This document shows positions 32,694 to 42,194 of a stretch of DNA of 64,000 nt, one piece after another. The DNA is from Aliarcobacter lanthieri (GTDB lineage Bacteria; Campylobacterota; Campylobacteria; Campylobacterales; Arcobacteraceae). Where the stretch lies: positions 2,046,001-2,110,000 of the forward strand of contig NZ_CP053839.1 of assembly GCF_013201625.1 (NCBI RefSeq). The letters are read 5' to 3'. Below the pieces are notes generated by a model, which saw only the letters and a program-made list of their open reading frames with translations, searched no databases and was not told where the DNA came from. Each line of letters starts with the position of its first letter. The stretch's first letter is position 1. Position numbers and translations under genes: made by a program.

Positions 32694-32712
32694 TATTATA
32701 TATAAATTTTAT

Positions 32713-34473
32713 TTAATTAGGGAAGTTTTTATCTACTATTTGTAAAAACTCTTTTGGATTCTTATATCCTACAATCTTGGCGCTTTTTACTTCATTTTTA
32801 TCTTTATTCCAAAAAATCAAAGCTGGTGGTCCAACAACTCCAAATTTTTTTTGTAAAACCTTATCATCATCACTATTTTGTGTAACATCTACTTTTAAAA
32901 GAGTAAAGTTTTTAAGTTTTTCTACTACTTGACTATCTTTAAATGTAATTTCATCTAACTCTTTACAAGATACACACCAAGAAGCCCAAAAGTCTAAAAT
33001 TACTGGTTTAGAAGATTTTTTAAGGGCATCTTCAAGTTCAACTATATTTTTTATATATGTAAACTTTAGTTCATCCTTTTGTATCATAGCTACACCACTT
33101 GTAAATTTATCTAGTGGTTTTAGTGGATTTATAGCGCCACTTACAGCTCCTACAAATAAAATTACTCCTAAAATAGTTATTACTTTAGATATAAGTTTTA
33201 AGATAATATGAGTATAAATTTTTAGATATATTCCTATCCCTAAAAATAATAATGCCCATAAATACATAGTAATAGTAGGATTTATAACTCTATCAAGAAG
33301 CCAAATAGCAACTCCCAACATAATTATTCCAAATATTTTTGTAACACTCTCCATCCAACCACCTGGCTTTGGCATAAATTTACCTGCACCAAGTCCTATT
33401 AATAAAAGTGGGACTCCCATTCCTAAACTCATAAAGAATAGTGCCATACCACCTAAAATAGCATCTCCTGTTTGTCCGATATAAACTAAAGCACCTGCAA
33501 GTGGTGGAGCTACACAAGGTCCAACTATTAAAGCTGATAAGAACCCCATAATTGCAATACCTAAAATACCTTGTTGTTCTTTTCCATCAGTTGTTTGATT
33601 TATTTTATTTTGTAAAGATGTTGGTAATCTTAATTCAAAGTATCCAAACATAGAAAAAGCAAGAGCTACAAAAATTAAAGCAAAAGTTGTTAGAACATAA
33701 GGATTTTGTAAACTAGCTTGTAAATTTGCTCCAAAAAGTCCTGCTACAACTCCAGCAATAGTATATGCCATACTCATAGCTAAAACATAAACTAATGACA
33801 TAAAGAAGCCTTTTTTAGCACTCATTGTCTCATTTTGTGAAGCTTTCACAATAATCGATGAAAGAATTGGAATCATAGGAAAAACACAAGGAGTAAATGA
33901 TAAAAGAAGCCCAAATCCAAAGAATGTAGCTAAAACTAAAAGTGTACTAGAATCCTTAAAAGCTTGTGCAATACTATCTGTCTCACTAATATTTTCAGTT
34001 GTCACAATCTCATCAATTTTCACTTCATTTTGAGTCATAAGTTCATCTTCTACTATTGAATCAAAGAAAATTACCTTTTTTTCACTCATAGGAGCATAAC
34101 AAAGCCCAGCTTTTGAACAACCTTGAAACTTAAATTCTATCTCATATTTATTTGAATCAATTTTTTCTTTTAGTAATTTATATGGAATATTCAAATCCAA
34201 ATTATCAAAATGGACTATAAAGCCATCATATTCTACTGGTTTTGGAAGATTTATATTACTTAAAAGTTCTATTTTCTTTGGTTTAGTAATGTTTATTTGT
34301 AATTTATCATCATACAAATAGATATCTTTTCCTAATTCTAATTTAATATTTAAACTATCTTCATGTTGTATAAATTTTACTTGAAAGGCCTCTTCAGGTT
34401 CTAAAACTTTATTTCCTAATTCAATAGAAAATGAGTAAATAAATAAAGTTACAAGTAGTAGCAATTTTTTCAT
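32713..34473 (-). CDS. dsbD: Thiol:disulfide interchange protein DsbD
   Basis: 586 residues, full length with three parts. A signal peptide is followed by a periplasmic alpha domain with Cys119 and Cys125 (GCSKAGLCYAP); then eight membrane segments with the paired cysteines in FTPCVFPMIPI and GPCVAPPLAG; then a thioredoxin-like gamma domain with WASWCVSCKE. It carries electrons from cytoplasmic thioredoxin to periplasmic reductases for cytochrome c assembly and disulfide repair. It follows the small periplasmic thioredoxin gene by 9 bases, which is a natural electron acceptor candidate. Confidence 0.95.
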   Translation of the reverse strand: MKKLLLLVTLFIYSFSIELGNKVLEPEEAFQVKFIQHEDSLNIKLELGKDIYLYDDKLQINITKPKKIELLSNINLPKPVEYDGFIVHFDNLDLNIPYKLLKEKIDSNKYEIEFKFQGCSKAGLCYAPMSEKKVIFFDSIVEDELMTQNEVKIDEIVTTENISETDSIAQAFKDSSTLLVLATFFGFGLLLSFTPCVFPMIPILSSIIVKASQNETMSAKKGFFMSLVYVLAMSMAYTIAGVVAGLFGANLQASLQNPYVLTTFALIFVALAFSMFGYFELRLPTSLQNKINQTTDGKEQQGILGIAIMGFLSALIVGPCVAPPLAGALVYIGQTGDAILGGMALFFMSLGMGVPLLLIGLGAGKFMPKPGGWMESVTKIFGIIMLGVAIWLLDRVINPTITMYLWALLFLGIGIYLKIYTHIILKLISKVITILGVILFVGAVSGAINPLKPLDKFTSGVAMIQKDELKFTYIKNIVELEDALKKSSKPVILDFWASWCVSCKELDEITFKDSQVVEKLKNFTLLKVDVTQNSDDDKVLQKKFGVVGPPALIFWNKDKNEVKSAKIVGYKNPKEFLQIVDKNFPN

Positions 34474-34482
34474 TTTATATCC

Positions 34483-34845
34483 TTAGTTAAAATCTACTTG
34501 TGAACTTTTTAAAAGTTCCTCAGTAGTTTGAATTCCTACATATCTTTTTATTGGCTCTCCATTTTTAAAATATATCAATGTTGGAAGTTGTTTTACTCTA
34601 TACATTTTTGCTAAGATTAAATCATTGTCAATATTTACTTTAAAAATTTCAATATTATCAGATTTTTGTATTTCAAAATCTTCTAAATTATTTGCTAGAA
34701 TTTTGCAAGGTGGACACCAAGGAGCATAAAAATCTATAATAACATTTTTACCTCTAATTTTCTCAGCAAAATTATCCTCTGTTAGTTCTTCATAAGACAA
34801 TAAAGAAGTTATTAAAAATAGTGTTAATAAAAATATTTTTCTCAT
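34483..34845 (-). CDS. Periplasmic thioredoxin-fold protein
   Basis: 120 residues. An N-terminal hydrophobic signal (MRKIFLLTLFLITSLLSY) precedes a thioredoxin fold with active site WCPPC (Cys44, Cys47) in DFYAPWCPPCKIL and the cis-proline in KQLPTLIYF. The CPPC pair suggests a reductant close to thioredoxin rather than a DsbA-type oxidase. It lies just upstream of dsbD in the same unit, so it probably receives electrons from DsbD in the periplasm. It could equally be an anchored cytochrome-maturation thioredoxin. Confidence 0.85.
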   Translation of the reverse strand: MRKIFLLTLFLITSLLSYEELTEDNFAEKIRGKNVIIDFYAPWCPPCKILANNLEDFEIQKSDNIEIFKVNIDNDLILAKMYRVKQLPTLIYFKNGEPIKRYVGIQTTEELLKSSQVDFN

Positions 34846-34946
34846 CTTTTTCCTTAATTTTTTATTATTATATATTATATGTAAGATTAGTAAACAATTT
34901 ATTTAAAATAACTTAACAATATTTATATATTATAACTATTTCTTAT

Positions 34947-35879
34947 TTATGCTCCTATACTATCTTTTTTTATTTTTCTTTTTACAGGATTAATAGGGCA
35001 ATTAGGTTTAATATTTTTTTCAACATAATCCATAATCTTTAAAGCAACATTAATACCTGTTGATTTTTCTATTCCTTCTAAACCTGGACTTGAATTTACT
35101 TCCATAACTAAAGGCCCTCTATTTGAATTTATCATATCAACGCCACATACACCAAGTCCCATTGCTTTTGCTGCTGCTAATGCTGTTGATTTTTCTTTTC
35201 TACTTAATTTATATATAACAGCTTTTCCACCTTGATGAAGATTAGATCTAAAATCACCATCTGCACCTTGTCTTTTCATAGCAGCAACAACTTCACCATC
35301 TACAACAAGAACTCTAATATCACTACCATTTGCCTCTTCTATATATTCTTGTACAAATAAATTTACATCCATTCCATAAAAAGCATCAAGAACCGATTTA
35401 GCAGCTTTTTTACTATCAACAAGTACAACTCCTACTCCTTGAGTTCCTTCTAAAATTTTTAATACCAATGGAGTACCACCACTTAATGCTATAACATCTT
35501 TTGCACTTGATTTATTTGATGCGAAAACTGTTCTTGGTAGATCAACACCATTTTTTGATAACACTTGAAGGCTTCTAAGCTTATCTCTACTTCTTGTAAG
35601 AGCTAGATTTCCAGTTGTTGAAAATACATCTTGCATTTCAAAGTGTCTTACCATTGCTGCTCCAAAAAATGTTCTACTAGCTCCAATTCTAGGAATTATT
35701 GCATCTGGAACTTTTAAAACTTCTCCCTCATAATTAACAACTAACTCATTTTTCATAATTTCAATAGTACATTTTAAATAATCTAAGACTCTTACTTCCC
35801 AACCTTTATTTAATGCCTCTTCATATAATCTTTTTGTTGAATACAAATTCTCATTTCTTGATAAAATATATACTAACAT
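34947..35879 (-). CDS. rimK: RimK-type ATP-grasp ligase (ribosomal protein S6 glutamate ligase family)
   Basis: 310 residues. ATP-grasp features include TPLVLKILEGTQGVGVVLVDS (the glycine-rich lid region), QEYIEEANGSDIRVLVVDGE, and the metal-binding VMEVNSSPGLEGIE near the C-terminus. RimK adds glutamate residues to the C-terminus of ribosomal protein S6 and tunes translation. The neighbouring RimB-like protease gene, 9 bases upstream and on the same strand, is the known partner, which strengthens the assignment. Confidence 0.92.
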   Translation of the reverse strand: MLVYILSRNENLYSTKRLYEEALNKGWEVRVLDYLKCTIEIMKNELVVNYEGEVLKVPDAIIPRIGASRTFFGAAMVRHFEMQDVFSTTGNLALTRSRDKLRSLQVLSKNGVDLPRTVFASNKSSAKDVIALSGGTPLVLKILEGTQGVGVVLVDSKKAAKSVLDAFYGMDVNLFVQEYIEEANGSDIRVLVVDGEVVAAMKRQGADGDFRSNLHQGGKAVIYKLSRKEKSTALAAAKAMGLGVCGVDMINSNRGPLVMEVNSSPGLEGIEKSTGINVALKIMDYVEKNIKPNCPINPVKRKIKKDSIGA

Positions 35880-35888
35880 TACTTATCC

Positions 35889-36314
35889 TTAAATATTTTT
35901 ACTTGCTAAATTTTCTTTTGAAACATCTACTAAAAAACGATTTACTAAAAATTTTCTTCCAATTAACATTGGATATTTCATATCTTTTCTATTTGTTAAA
36001 GATATAACTGTTTTATATCTTTTACCATAAAAAAGTATTGAAACTTGAATAAAAACTCGAAGTTCGGAAGCCCCATTTGAACTTTTTACAATTTTCTGTT
36101 TATAGATTGGAAGTTTTATTTTTCTACCATGATAGGAAGGATGAATTTTATCTAATAATTTGAAATGAACAAACCCATCATTATCAATAGAAATATCATC
36201 ACAATGTAGAGAATTTGAATAAGCTCCTGTATCTATTTTAGCATCTAAACCAAAAAGATCTAAATCTAAAATATCAACAAGTTCTTTTCGTCCTATTATT
36301 TTAAGTTGTGACAT
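35889..36314 (-). CDS. rimB: RimB-like retropepsin-type aspartic protease
   Basis: 141 residues, the usual size of the former DUF785 / ATP-dependent zinc protease family. The motif KIDTGAYSNSLH contains the DTGA/S active-site Asp of retropepsin-like proteases, and MLIGRKFL matches the flap/C-terminal conserved region. In Pseudomonas, RimB cooperates with RimK to adjust S6 glutamylation; the same role is inferred here because rimK follows directly. No RimA gene is seen nearby. An ATG start preceded by a TAAAGGGG-like ribosome-binding site is used. Confidence 0.82.
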   Translation of the reverse strand: MSQLKIIGRKELVDILDLDLFGLDAKIDTGAYSNSLHCDDISIDNDGFVHFKLLDKIHPSYHGRKIKLPIYKQKIVKSSNGASELRVFIQVSILFYGKRYKTVISLTNRKDMKYPMLIGRKFLVNRFLVDVSKENLASKNI

Positions 36315-36356
36315 AATTACCCCTTTAAATATGAGTAATTATATCACATAAAAGTA

Positions 36357-36581
36357 TTATTTTTTAGACTCTTTTGCGTATTGTAAAGCTAAAATTAGTT
36401 CATCAATATTTTCATAAGGAATATGTGCTTTCCATTGTACATCTTCACCATTTAAAGCTATACCAATGCTTACTATATCAGCCGTATCTTTTCCATAAGG
36501 CTCAGTTACATTTGAAACTGTAATTTTACCTTGTTTTGTTCCTGCTAAATCAAACTCTTTTAATTTTGTAACTATTGTCAT
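36357..36581 (-). CDS. Conserved-looking small hypothetical protein
   Basis: 74 residues, acidic, soluble, without cysteine, signal peptide or membrane segment. A short beta-rich N-terminal part (KQGKITVSNVTEPYGKDTAD) precedes the helix-like tail NIDELILALQYAKESKK. A good GGAG ribosome-binding site lies before the ATG, and codon use matches its neighbours, so it is very likely real. I do not recognise a family. It sits between the c-di-GMP phosphodiesterase gene and rimB on the same strand. Confidence 0.65.
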   Translation of the reverse strand: MTIVTKLKEFDLAGTKQGKITVSNVTEPYGKDTADIVSIGIALNGEDVQWKAHIPYENIDELILALQYAKESKK

Positions 36582-36641
36582 TTTGATCTCCTTTAAATTG
36601 ATATGTAAATTTTACACTAAATTACTTTTTTTTTAATTAAT

Positions 36642-38018
36642 CTATTCAAAATTAATTTGAGGTTGTCCTAAATAGTAACCTTGAAACTCATCAACATCCA
36701 TCTTTATTAAAATATTAAATATTTCTTCATTATGTACATATTCTGCAATAGTTTTTATATTTAAAGTTTTACTAAAGGCTATTATTGATTTTACAATTTC
36801 ATAAGAATTTTTATCTATGTCTATATTTTTTATTAAACTCCCATCAATTTTTAAATAATCAGGTTTTATTCTAAGAATTCTCAAAAAGTTTGAATATCCA
36901 CTTCCAAAATCATCAATAGCTATTTTGATACCTTGCTTTTTGTATTTTAAAACAAATTCTTCTAAAAAATTATAATCACTTAAACTTTCAGTTTCTAGTA
37001 TTTCAAATACAACTCTACTTTTATCTTCTTTACTTAAAATATTCATCATCTCATCTAAGTAATCAATAAAATCATAATTTAGAATATCTTTAAAACTCAA
37101 ATTTATAGTAATTTGTTTATTGGTTTTTAAAAGATTTTCAAAACTTTTTGAGACAATTATTTTTGATAATTCTAAATATTGCTTTGTTTTAAATGATATT
37201 CCTAAAAATTTATCAGGAGTTATAAAAATAGCCTCACTATCTTCATTAAATTCTTCAATTCTCATCAAAGTTTCATATTTTATAATATTTTTATTTTGAT
37301 CTGTAATTGGTTGATAAAAAGGAATAACCCTATTTTCTTCAACAGCTTTTTTAATTTTTTCTCTCCAATATAAACTTTGTATAATTAACTCTTTTGAATC
37401 TAGTTCATTATTGTAAACAAAATAGCTTTGATTTAAAGATTTTGCTTTTTTCAAAGCCATAGCAGATGTTATTAAAGGCTCTTCTTGGAATATTGATATA
37501 CCCATAGTCATAGAAACAATAATATCAGATTTTAATTCATCTATATATATTTTTTTATTTAAAAAAGTTTGGTTTAATTTCTCTATTAATAAAAATATAT
37601 CATTAAATGGCATATTTTTTGCATTTACAAGAGCGAATATATCTCCACTTAATCTATATGCAATTACATCATAGCTATTTTCAAATTCCTTTAATATATT
37701 TGCAACTTCTACTAAAACTAATTCTGCATTAATAAAGCCATAAAGTTCATTTAAATCTTCAAAAGAATCTAAATCAAGTAAGACAGTAACTACACTATCT
37801 TTATCTTTAATATAATCTTCTAAAGCTTTTCTATTTTTTAAATTTGTAAGTTCATCATTGTAAAGTCTATCTTCTACCTCTTTTTTTACATCTTCAACAA
37901 TTTTTTGACAAACCTTTTTTGTATTTATAATACTTCTTATATATAGTAAGAAAAAAGAGATAGAAAGTATTATTAATATAATTTCTAATATATTAATATG
38001 TTGCAATTCTTTGTCCAA
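36642..38018 (-). CDS. Membrane-anchored GGDEF-EAL protein, likely c-di-GMP phosphodiesterase
   Basis: 458 residues. One membrane segment (about residues 8-30), then a GGDEF domain (DELTNLKNRKALEDYI) whose active-site motif is degenerate, SGDIF at 124-128, then an EAL domain. The EAL domain keeps its catalytic set: ETL at 249-251, N in TINLS, E in FEILET, DDFGSGYS, K in LKIDGSLI, and E in AEYV. This predicts hydrolysis of c-di-GMP with a regulatory or dead cyclase half. It overlaps the end of psd by 26 bases. It lacks the periplasmic sensor domain expected of LapD. Confidence 0.88.
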   Translation of the reverse strand: MDKELQHINILEIILIILSISFFLLYIRSIINTKKVCQKIVEDVKKEVEDRLYNDELTNLKNRKALEDYIKDKDSVVTVLLDLDSFEDLNELYGFINAELVLVEVANILKEFENSYDVIAYRLSGDIFALVNAKNMPFNDIFLLIEKLNQTFLNKKIYIDELKSDIIVSMTMGISIFQEEPLITSAMALKKAKSLNQSYFVYNNELDSKELIIQSLYWREKIKKAVEENRVIPFYQPITDQNKNIIKYETLMRIEEFNEDSEAIFITPDKFLGISFKTKQYLELSKIIVSKSFENLLKTNKQITINLSFKDILNYDFIDYLDEMMNILSKEDKSRVVFEILETESLSDYNFLEEFVLKYKKQGIKIAIDDFGSGYSNFLRILRIKPDYLKIDGSLIKNIDIDKNSYEIVKSIIAFSKTLNIKTIAEYVHNEEIFNILIKMDVDEFQGYYLGQPQINFE

Positions 38019-38796
38019 ATTTAATATTTTGGTTTAATAAATTTTCTAATGTTACAAAATCTTTTTCCCAAATCATAACAACTGTTGAACCCATTTTAAA
38101 ATATCCTAAACATTCAGCTTTTGAAATCTCTATATTATCATAAGTATAAACTTTTATCTCTTTTGTATCTTTATTTGTTTCAACTTGTGGTTCAAATGTA
38201 AATACCATTTGCCCTACATTTAAAGCTCCAACAAATACCATAAAAAATGTTTTTCCTTCACTTTCACACTCTAGAATAACTCTTTCATTTTGAACAAAAA
38301 GTTCAAACTCTTTATTTAGATATTTTAAATTTACTGGATATAATTTTCCAGGAACATGAATAAGTTTTTTAAGTTTAAAATCAATTGGAGCGTGATATCT
38401 ATGATAATCTTTTGGAGATAAATAGAAATTCATAAAATTTCCATCATCAATTTTGTCATAGCTATCACTACAATAATAAGTTAGAAGTTCTTCAACACTA
38501 TATGCCATACCTTTTATTTGTAATGCTGTATCATTTTCTAATTTACCACATTCAGTAATTAAACTATCTGTTGGAGATATAAAAATGTTTTTATTATTAT
38601 CAATTTCCCTATCTATTATAAACTCTCGAGTAAAAAGTTCATTTAAAGATTTGTAATGTTTTGCATTTTTAAATTCTCGCATATCCAACTTCATAAACCT
38701 TGCATAGCTTTTATTTATTATCTTTTGAATAGGCTTTGGAAACTCTTTTTTAGCAAATTTTCCAAAATACTGTGAAATAAGATTAGTTATGTGCAT
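37993..38796 (-). CDS. psd: Phosphatidylserine decarboxylase proenzyme
   Basis: 267 residues. The C-terminal FKMGSTVVMIW contains the Gly-Ser self-cleavage site that generates the pyruvoyl group, and DYHRYHAPIDF is the conserved central motif. It makes phosphatidylethanolamine from phosphatidylserine in the inner membrane. Its 3' end overlaps the start of the GGDEF-EAL gene, so the two are co-transcribed; the biological reason for that pairing is not evident. A divergent small gene begins 74 bases away. Confidence 0.94.
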   Translation of the reverse strand: MHITNLISQYFGKFAKKEFPKPIQKIINKSYARFMKLDMREFKNAKHYKSLNELFTREFIIDREIDNNKNIFISPTDSLITECGKLENDTALQIKGMAYSVEELLTYYCSDSYDKIDDGNFMNFYLSPKDYHRYHAPIDFKLKKLIHVPGKLYPVNLKYLNKEFELFVQNERVILECESEGKTFFMVFVGALNVGQMVFTFEPQVETNKDTKEIKVYTYDNIEISKAECLGYFKMGSTVVMIWEKDFVTLENLLNQNIKFGQRIATY

Positions 38797-38870
38797 TATA
38801 TTCCTTTGTGAAGTTTTAATTAAATATTTTAACTTTTTTTTGCTAGACTTTTGCTTTTAAAAGGATTTTT

Positions 38871-39113
38871 ATGTTTAAAATAGTAATACAAGACAGATGT
38901 GAATGTTTTATAAAAAGTGACTTAGAAAATAATCTTGAATTTTCTTCAAAAGATGATGCTTTAACAAAAGCTATTGAGATGAAAAATATTATGAATAGAT
39001 CTTTTTGTAAAAAACACTCTTTTGAACTTCAAGAGATGTTTAATAATTTTATAATCAAATTTTATAAAGAAGAACAAAAAACTTATTGTTGTGGAAATGG
39101 TTGTTGTATGTAA
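38871..39113 (+). CDS. Small cysteine-rich protein with CC-x3-CC tail
   Basis: 80 residues, lysine-rich, soluble. Seven cysteines: C10, C12, C46, C73, C74, C78 and C79; the last eight residues are CCGNGCCM. Paired cysteines near the C-terminus suggest metal binding (zinc, copper or an iron-sulfur cluster) or redox function, but I recognise no family. An AAAAGG ribosome-binding site precedes the ATG. It is monocistronic, divergent from psd, and the codons of its cysteine tail form part of its own terminator hairpin. Confidence 0.65.
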   Translation: MFKIVIQDRCECFIKSDLENNLEFSSKDDALTKAIEMKNIMNRSFCKKHSFELQEMFNNFIIKFYKEEQKTYCCGNGCCM

Positions 39114-39119
39114 CAACCA
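39098..39119 (+). terminator. Intrinsic terminator overlapping the 3' end of the cysteine-rich gene
   Basis: An 8-bp stem TGGTTGTT (39098-39105) with its complement at 39112-39119 and loop GTATGT, followed by TTTTAATTGATTTT. The left arm encodes Gly-Cys-Cys near the protein's end and the stop codon lies in the loop and right arm. Confidence 0.6.
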
Positions 39120-39121
39120 TT

Positions 39122-40231
39122 TTAATTGATTTTAGGTAAAAGAATATACATCTTTCCTTTTTCTTTCATTCTTCCAGCATAATGATATGCATCATTCCCA
39201 AAGCCCCAAAAAAAATCTGCTCTTATTTCACCTTTTATAGCTCCACCAACATCAGCAGCAACCATAAGTTGATTTATAGATTCTTTTGTAATAGGATTTT
39301 GAGTATTTAAAAAAACTGGTATTCCAAGTTGAATATAGCTTCTATCAACTGCAATATTTCTTTTTGGAGTTAAAACAGTATTTAAAGCTCCTGTTGCACC
39401 TTGACTTGAAACTTGAAAGAATACATAACTTTCATTTAAATTTAAAATATCATCAATTTTTGAAGGATTTTTAAGCAAGGCTTCTTTTATTGTTTGAACT
39501 GATATATCTTCTCTTAAGATTATCTCATTATCTATAAAATATTTTCCTATACTTGTATATGGCCTTCCATTTTGTCCTGCATATCCAATATTAATTATTT
39601 CACCCGTATCAAGCTGTATCTTTCCACTTCCTTGAACTTGTAAAAAGAATAAATCAATTTTATCATCAACATAAGCTATTGCTTCAAGATTTTTATTATT
39701 TGGATTAGATTCTATATCTTTTCTAGTATCATAAGGAACTATTTTTTTACCTACAATTTTTCCTATTGATTTATAACCTTTTAAATTTGTACTATCTGAA
39801 TTTATAAGATTTTTTGGCATTTTGTAAACTGGATATTTAAATCTTGAAGTTTTTTTTAGACTCCCATATAAAAGAGGTTCATAATAACCAGTTATAATAC
39901 CTTCATCATTTGAATTATTATCATAAAGTTTATAAGGAATAAAATTTGATACAAAAAACATTGCTCCATCATTTGTATATTGAGCTTTTTCACAAACAGT
40001 TTTTAACTCTTCAAATCTTTTAGATTTTTGACAATCTTTTTTAAATACTTCTAAAGCATAATTTAAATCATCTTCAAAAAAACCTTTAATTTGAGCAAAA
40101 GACACTCTTTCCATTCTCTCTTTTTGAGTTACTTTTTCTACAACTTCTAAAGGTTTTATCTCATTTTTTTTAGTTGCACAAGAAGTAAATAAAACAGTTG
40201 TAATGATTAAAAAAATTAGATTTTTTTGCAT
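39122..40231 (-). CDS. mltA: Membrane-bound lytic murein transglycosylase A (lipoprotein)
   Basis: 369 residues. A lipoprotein signal ends in the lipobox FTSC (Cys18). The MltA barrel follows (EGIITGYYEPLLYGS), and the C-terminal 3D domain contains MVAADVGGAIKGEIRADFFWG with the catalytic Asp residues of the family. It cleaves peptidoglycan between N-acetylmuramic acid and N-acetylglucosamine, forming the anhydro product, from the outer membrane inner face. It begins 10 bases after dnaK on the same strand, so it may be co-transcribed with the heat-shock operon. Confidence 0.93.
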   Translation of the reverse strand: MQKNLIFLIITTVLFTSCATKKNEIKPLEVVEKVTQKERMERVSFAQIKGFFEDDLNYALEVFKKDCQKSKRFEELKTVCEKAQYTNDGAMFFVSNFIPYKLYDNNSNDEGIITGYYEPLLYGSLKKTSRFKYPVYKMPKNLINSDSTNLKGYKSIGKIVGKKIVPYDTRKDIESNPNNKNLEAIAYVDDKIDLFFLQVQGSGKIQLDTGEIINIGYAGQNGRPYTSIGKYFIDNEIILREDISVQTIKEALLKNPSKIDDILNLNESYVFFQVSSQGATGALNTVLTPKRNIAVDRSYIQLGIPVFLNTQNPITKESINQLMVAADVGGAIKGEIRADFFWGFGNDAYHYAGRMKEKGKMYILLPKIN

Positions 40232-40241
40232 GAAGTAGAGC

Positions 40242-42128
40242 TTACTCTACTTCTGCATCGATAACATCATCGTCATCTTTTTTTGCTTTTTGGTTTGCTT
40301 GACCTTGTTGGTTTTGTTCACCTTCTTTTTTATACATAGCTTCTGCTAATTTATGAGATTTTTCAGTTAAAACTTTTAATTTATCTTCAATTTGCTCTTT
40401 AGTAGAATTTTCATCTTTTAAAACTTCTTCAAGTTCAGCTGCTGCATCAATAATAGCTTTTTTCTCATCTTCAGAAATTACATTTTCATTCTCTTCTAAC
40501 GTTTTTCTAGTAGTATGTAACATAGCATCTGCTTGATTTCTTATCTCAATAACTTCTTTTTTCTTAGCATCTGCTTCTTTATTTGCTTCTGCTTCTTGCA
40601 CCATTTTTTCAATCTCTGCATCACTTAATCCAGAACTTCCAGAAATAGTAATTTTATTTTCTTTTCCTGTTCCTTTATCTTTTGCAGATACATTTAAAAC
40701 ACCATTTGCATCAATATCAAATGTTACTTCAATTTGAGGAACACCTCTTGGAGCTGCTGGAATATCTGAAAGTTCAAACATACCTAAAGATTTGTTATCT
40801 CTTGCAAATTCTCTCTCACCTTGAGAAACATGAATAGAAACTGCTGGTTGATTATCATCAGCTGTTGAGAAAACTTGAGATTTTTTAACAGGAATTGTTG
40901 TTCCTTTTTCAATAAGTTTTGTCATAACTCCACCTAACGTTTCAATTCCAAGAGAAAGTGGTGTAACATCAAGTAAAAGAACATCTTTAACATCACCTCT
41001 TAAAACTCCAGCTTGTACAGCTGCACCAGCTGCTACAACTTCATCAGGATTTACACCTTTATTTAAATCTTTTCCAAAAAATTCTCTTACAACTTGATTT
41101 GCTTTTGGTAATCTTGTACTTCCACCAACCATAATAATCTCATCAATATCACCTTTATCAAGATTTGCTTCTTTTAAAGCAACTTTAATATGAGATAAAG
41201 TTTCATCTATTAAATCTTCCGTCATAGACTCAAATTTTGCTCTAGTTAAAGATTTTACTAAGTGAATAGGTCCTGCATTTCCCATAGAAATAAATGGTAA
41301 GTTAATCTCTGTTGATTCAGCACTACTTAACTCTTTTTTAGCATTTTCAGCTGCATCTTTCAATCTTTGAAGGGCCATTTTATCATTTTTGATATCAAAT
41401 CCATTTTCATCTTTGAACTCTTTTGCTAACCAATCAATAATTCTATTATCAAAGTCATCCCCACCTAAGAAAGCATTTCCATCAGTAGAAAGAACTTCAA
41501 ATGTTCCATCACCAATTTCTAAAACTGTAACGTCAAAAGTTCCTCCACCTAAATCGTAAACTAAAACTTTTTCTTCACCTTTTTTATCCAAACCATAAGC
41601 TAAAGATGCTGCTGTTGGCTCATTGATAATTCTAAGTACATTTAATCCTGCAATTGTTCCTGCTTCTTGTGTTGCTTTTCTTTGTGCATCATTAAAGTAT
41701 GCAGGTACAGTTATAACAGCATCTGTAACTTTTGCTCCTAAATACTCTTCAGCATCAGCTTTTAATTTTCCTAAAATTTTTGCAGAAATTTCTTGAGGAG
41801 TGTATACTTTTCCAGCAATTTCAACTGCAGCAGCTCCATTTCTATCTACTATTTTATATCCAACTTTTGATTGTGCTTCTTTAGCATTTTCTTCATTCAT
41901 CATTAAACCCATAATTCTTTTAATAGAATATATCGTTTTCTCTGGGTTTGTAATAGCTTGTCTTTTAGCTGGATCTCCTACTAAAACTTCCCCTTTGTCA
42001 GTATATGCAACGATTGATGGAGTTGTATTTTTCCCTTCTTTATTTGGGATAATTTTTGCTTCACCATTTTCATAAACTGCTACACAAGAGTTTGTTGTTC
42101 CTAAATCTATTCCTATAACTTTACTCAT
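40242..42128 (-). CDS. dnaK: Chaperone protein DnaK (Hsp70)
   Basis: 628 residues. The ATPase domain shows [14 protein letters not shown] at the N-terminus, [19 protein letters not shown] and the adenosine motif [11 protein letters not shown]; the substrate-binding domain begins after [20 protein letters not shown]; the C-terminal tail ends in [10 protein letters not shown]. It binds and refolds unfolded proteins with GrpE and a DnaJ partner. It is the third gene of hrcA-grpE-dnaK, with a 66-base gap behind grpE in which no clear promoter was seen. Confidence 0.98.
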   Translation of the reverse strand: MSKVIGIDLGTTNSCVAVYENGEAKIIPNKEGKNTTPSIVAYTDKGEVLVGDPAKRQAITNPEKTIYSIKRIMGLMMNEENAKEAQSKVGYKIVDRNGAAAVEIAGKVYTPQEISAKILGKLKADAEEYLGAKVTDAVITVPAYFNDAQRKATQEAGTIAGLNVLRIINEPTAASLAYGLDKKGEEKVLVYDLGGGTFDVTVLEIGDGTFEVLSTDGNAFLGGDDFDNRIIDWLAKEFKDENGFDIKNDKMALQRLKDAAENAKKELSSAESTEINLPFISMGNAGPIHLVKSLTRAKFESMTEDLIDETLSHIKVALKEANLDKGDIDEIIMVGGSTRLPKANQVVREFFGKDLNKGVNPDEVVAAGAAVQAGVLRGDVKDVLLLDVTPLSLGIETLGGVMTKLIEKGTTIPVKKSQVFSTADDNQPAVSIHVSQGEREFARDNKSLGMFELSDIPAAPRGVPQIEVTFDIDANGVLNVSAKDKGTGKENKITISGSSGLSDAEIEKMVQEAEANKEADAKKKEVIEIRNQADAMLHTTRKTLEENENVISEDEKKAIIDAAAELEEVLKDENSTKEQIEDKLKVLTEKSHKLAEAMYKKEGEQNQQGQANQKAKKDDDDVIDAEVE

Positions 42129-42194
42129 TTTAAATCCTTTTATTATAAAATTTTATTTCTTATCTAATTAGTTTATTGACATTACGGTCATCTA

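Noticed and set aside
36642-38018. GGDEF-EAL protein as LapD, the receptor that controls LapG
   Set aside because: It has only one membrane segment and no periplasmic domain, and its EAL residues are intact, unlike the degenerate EAL of LapD.
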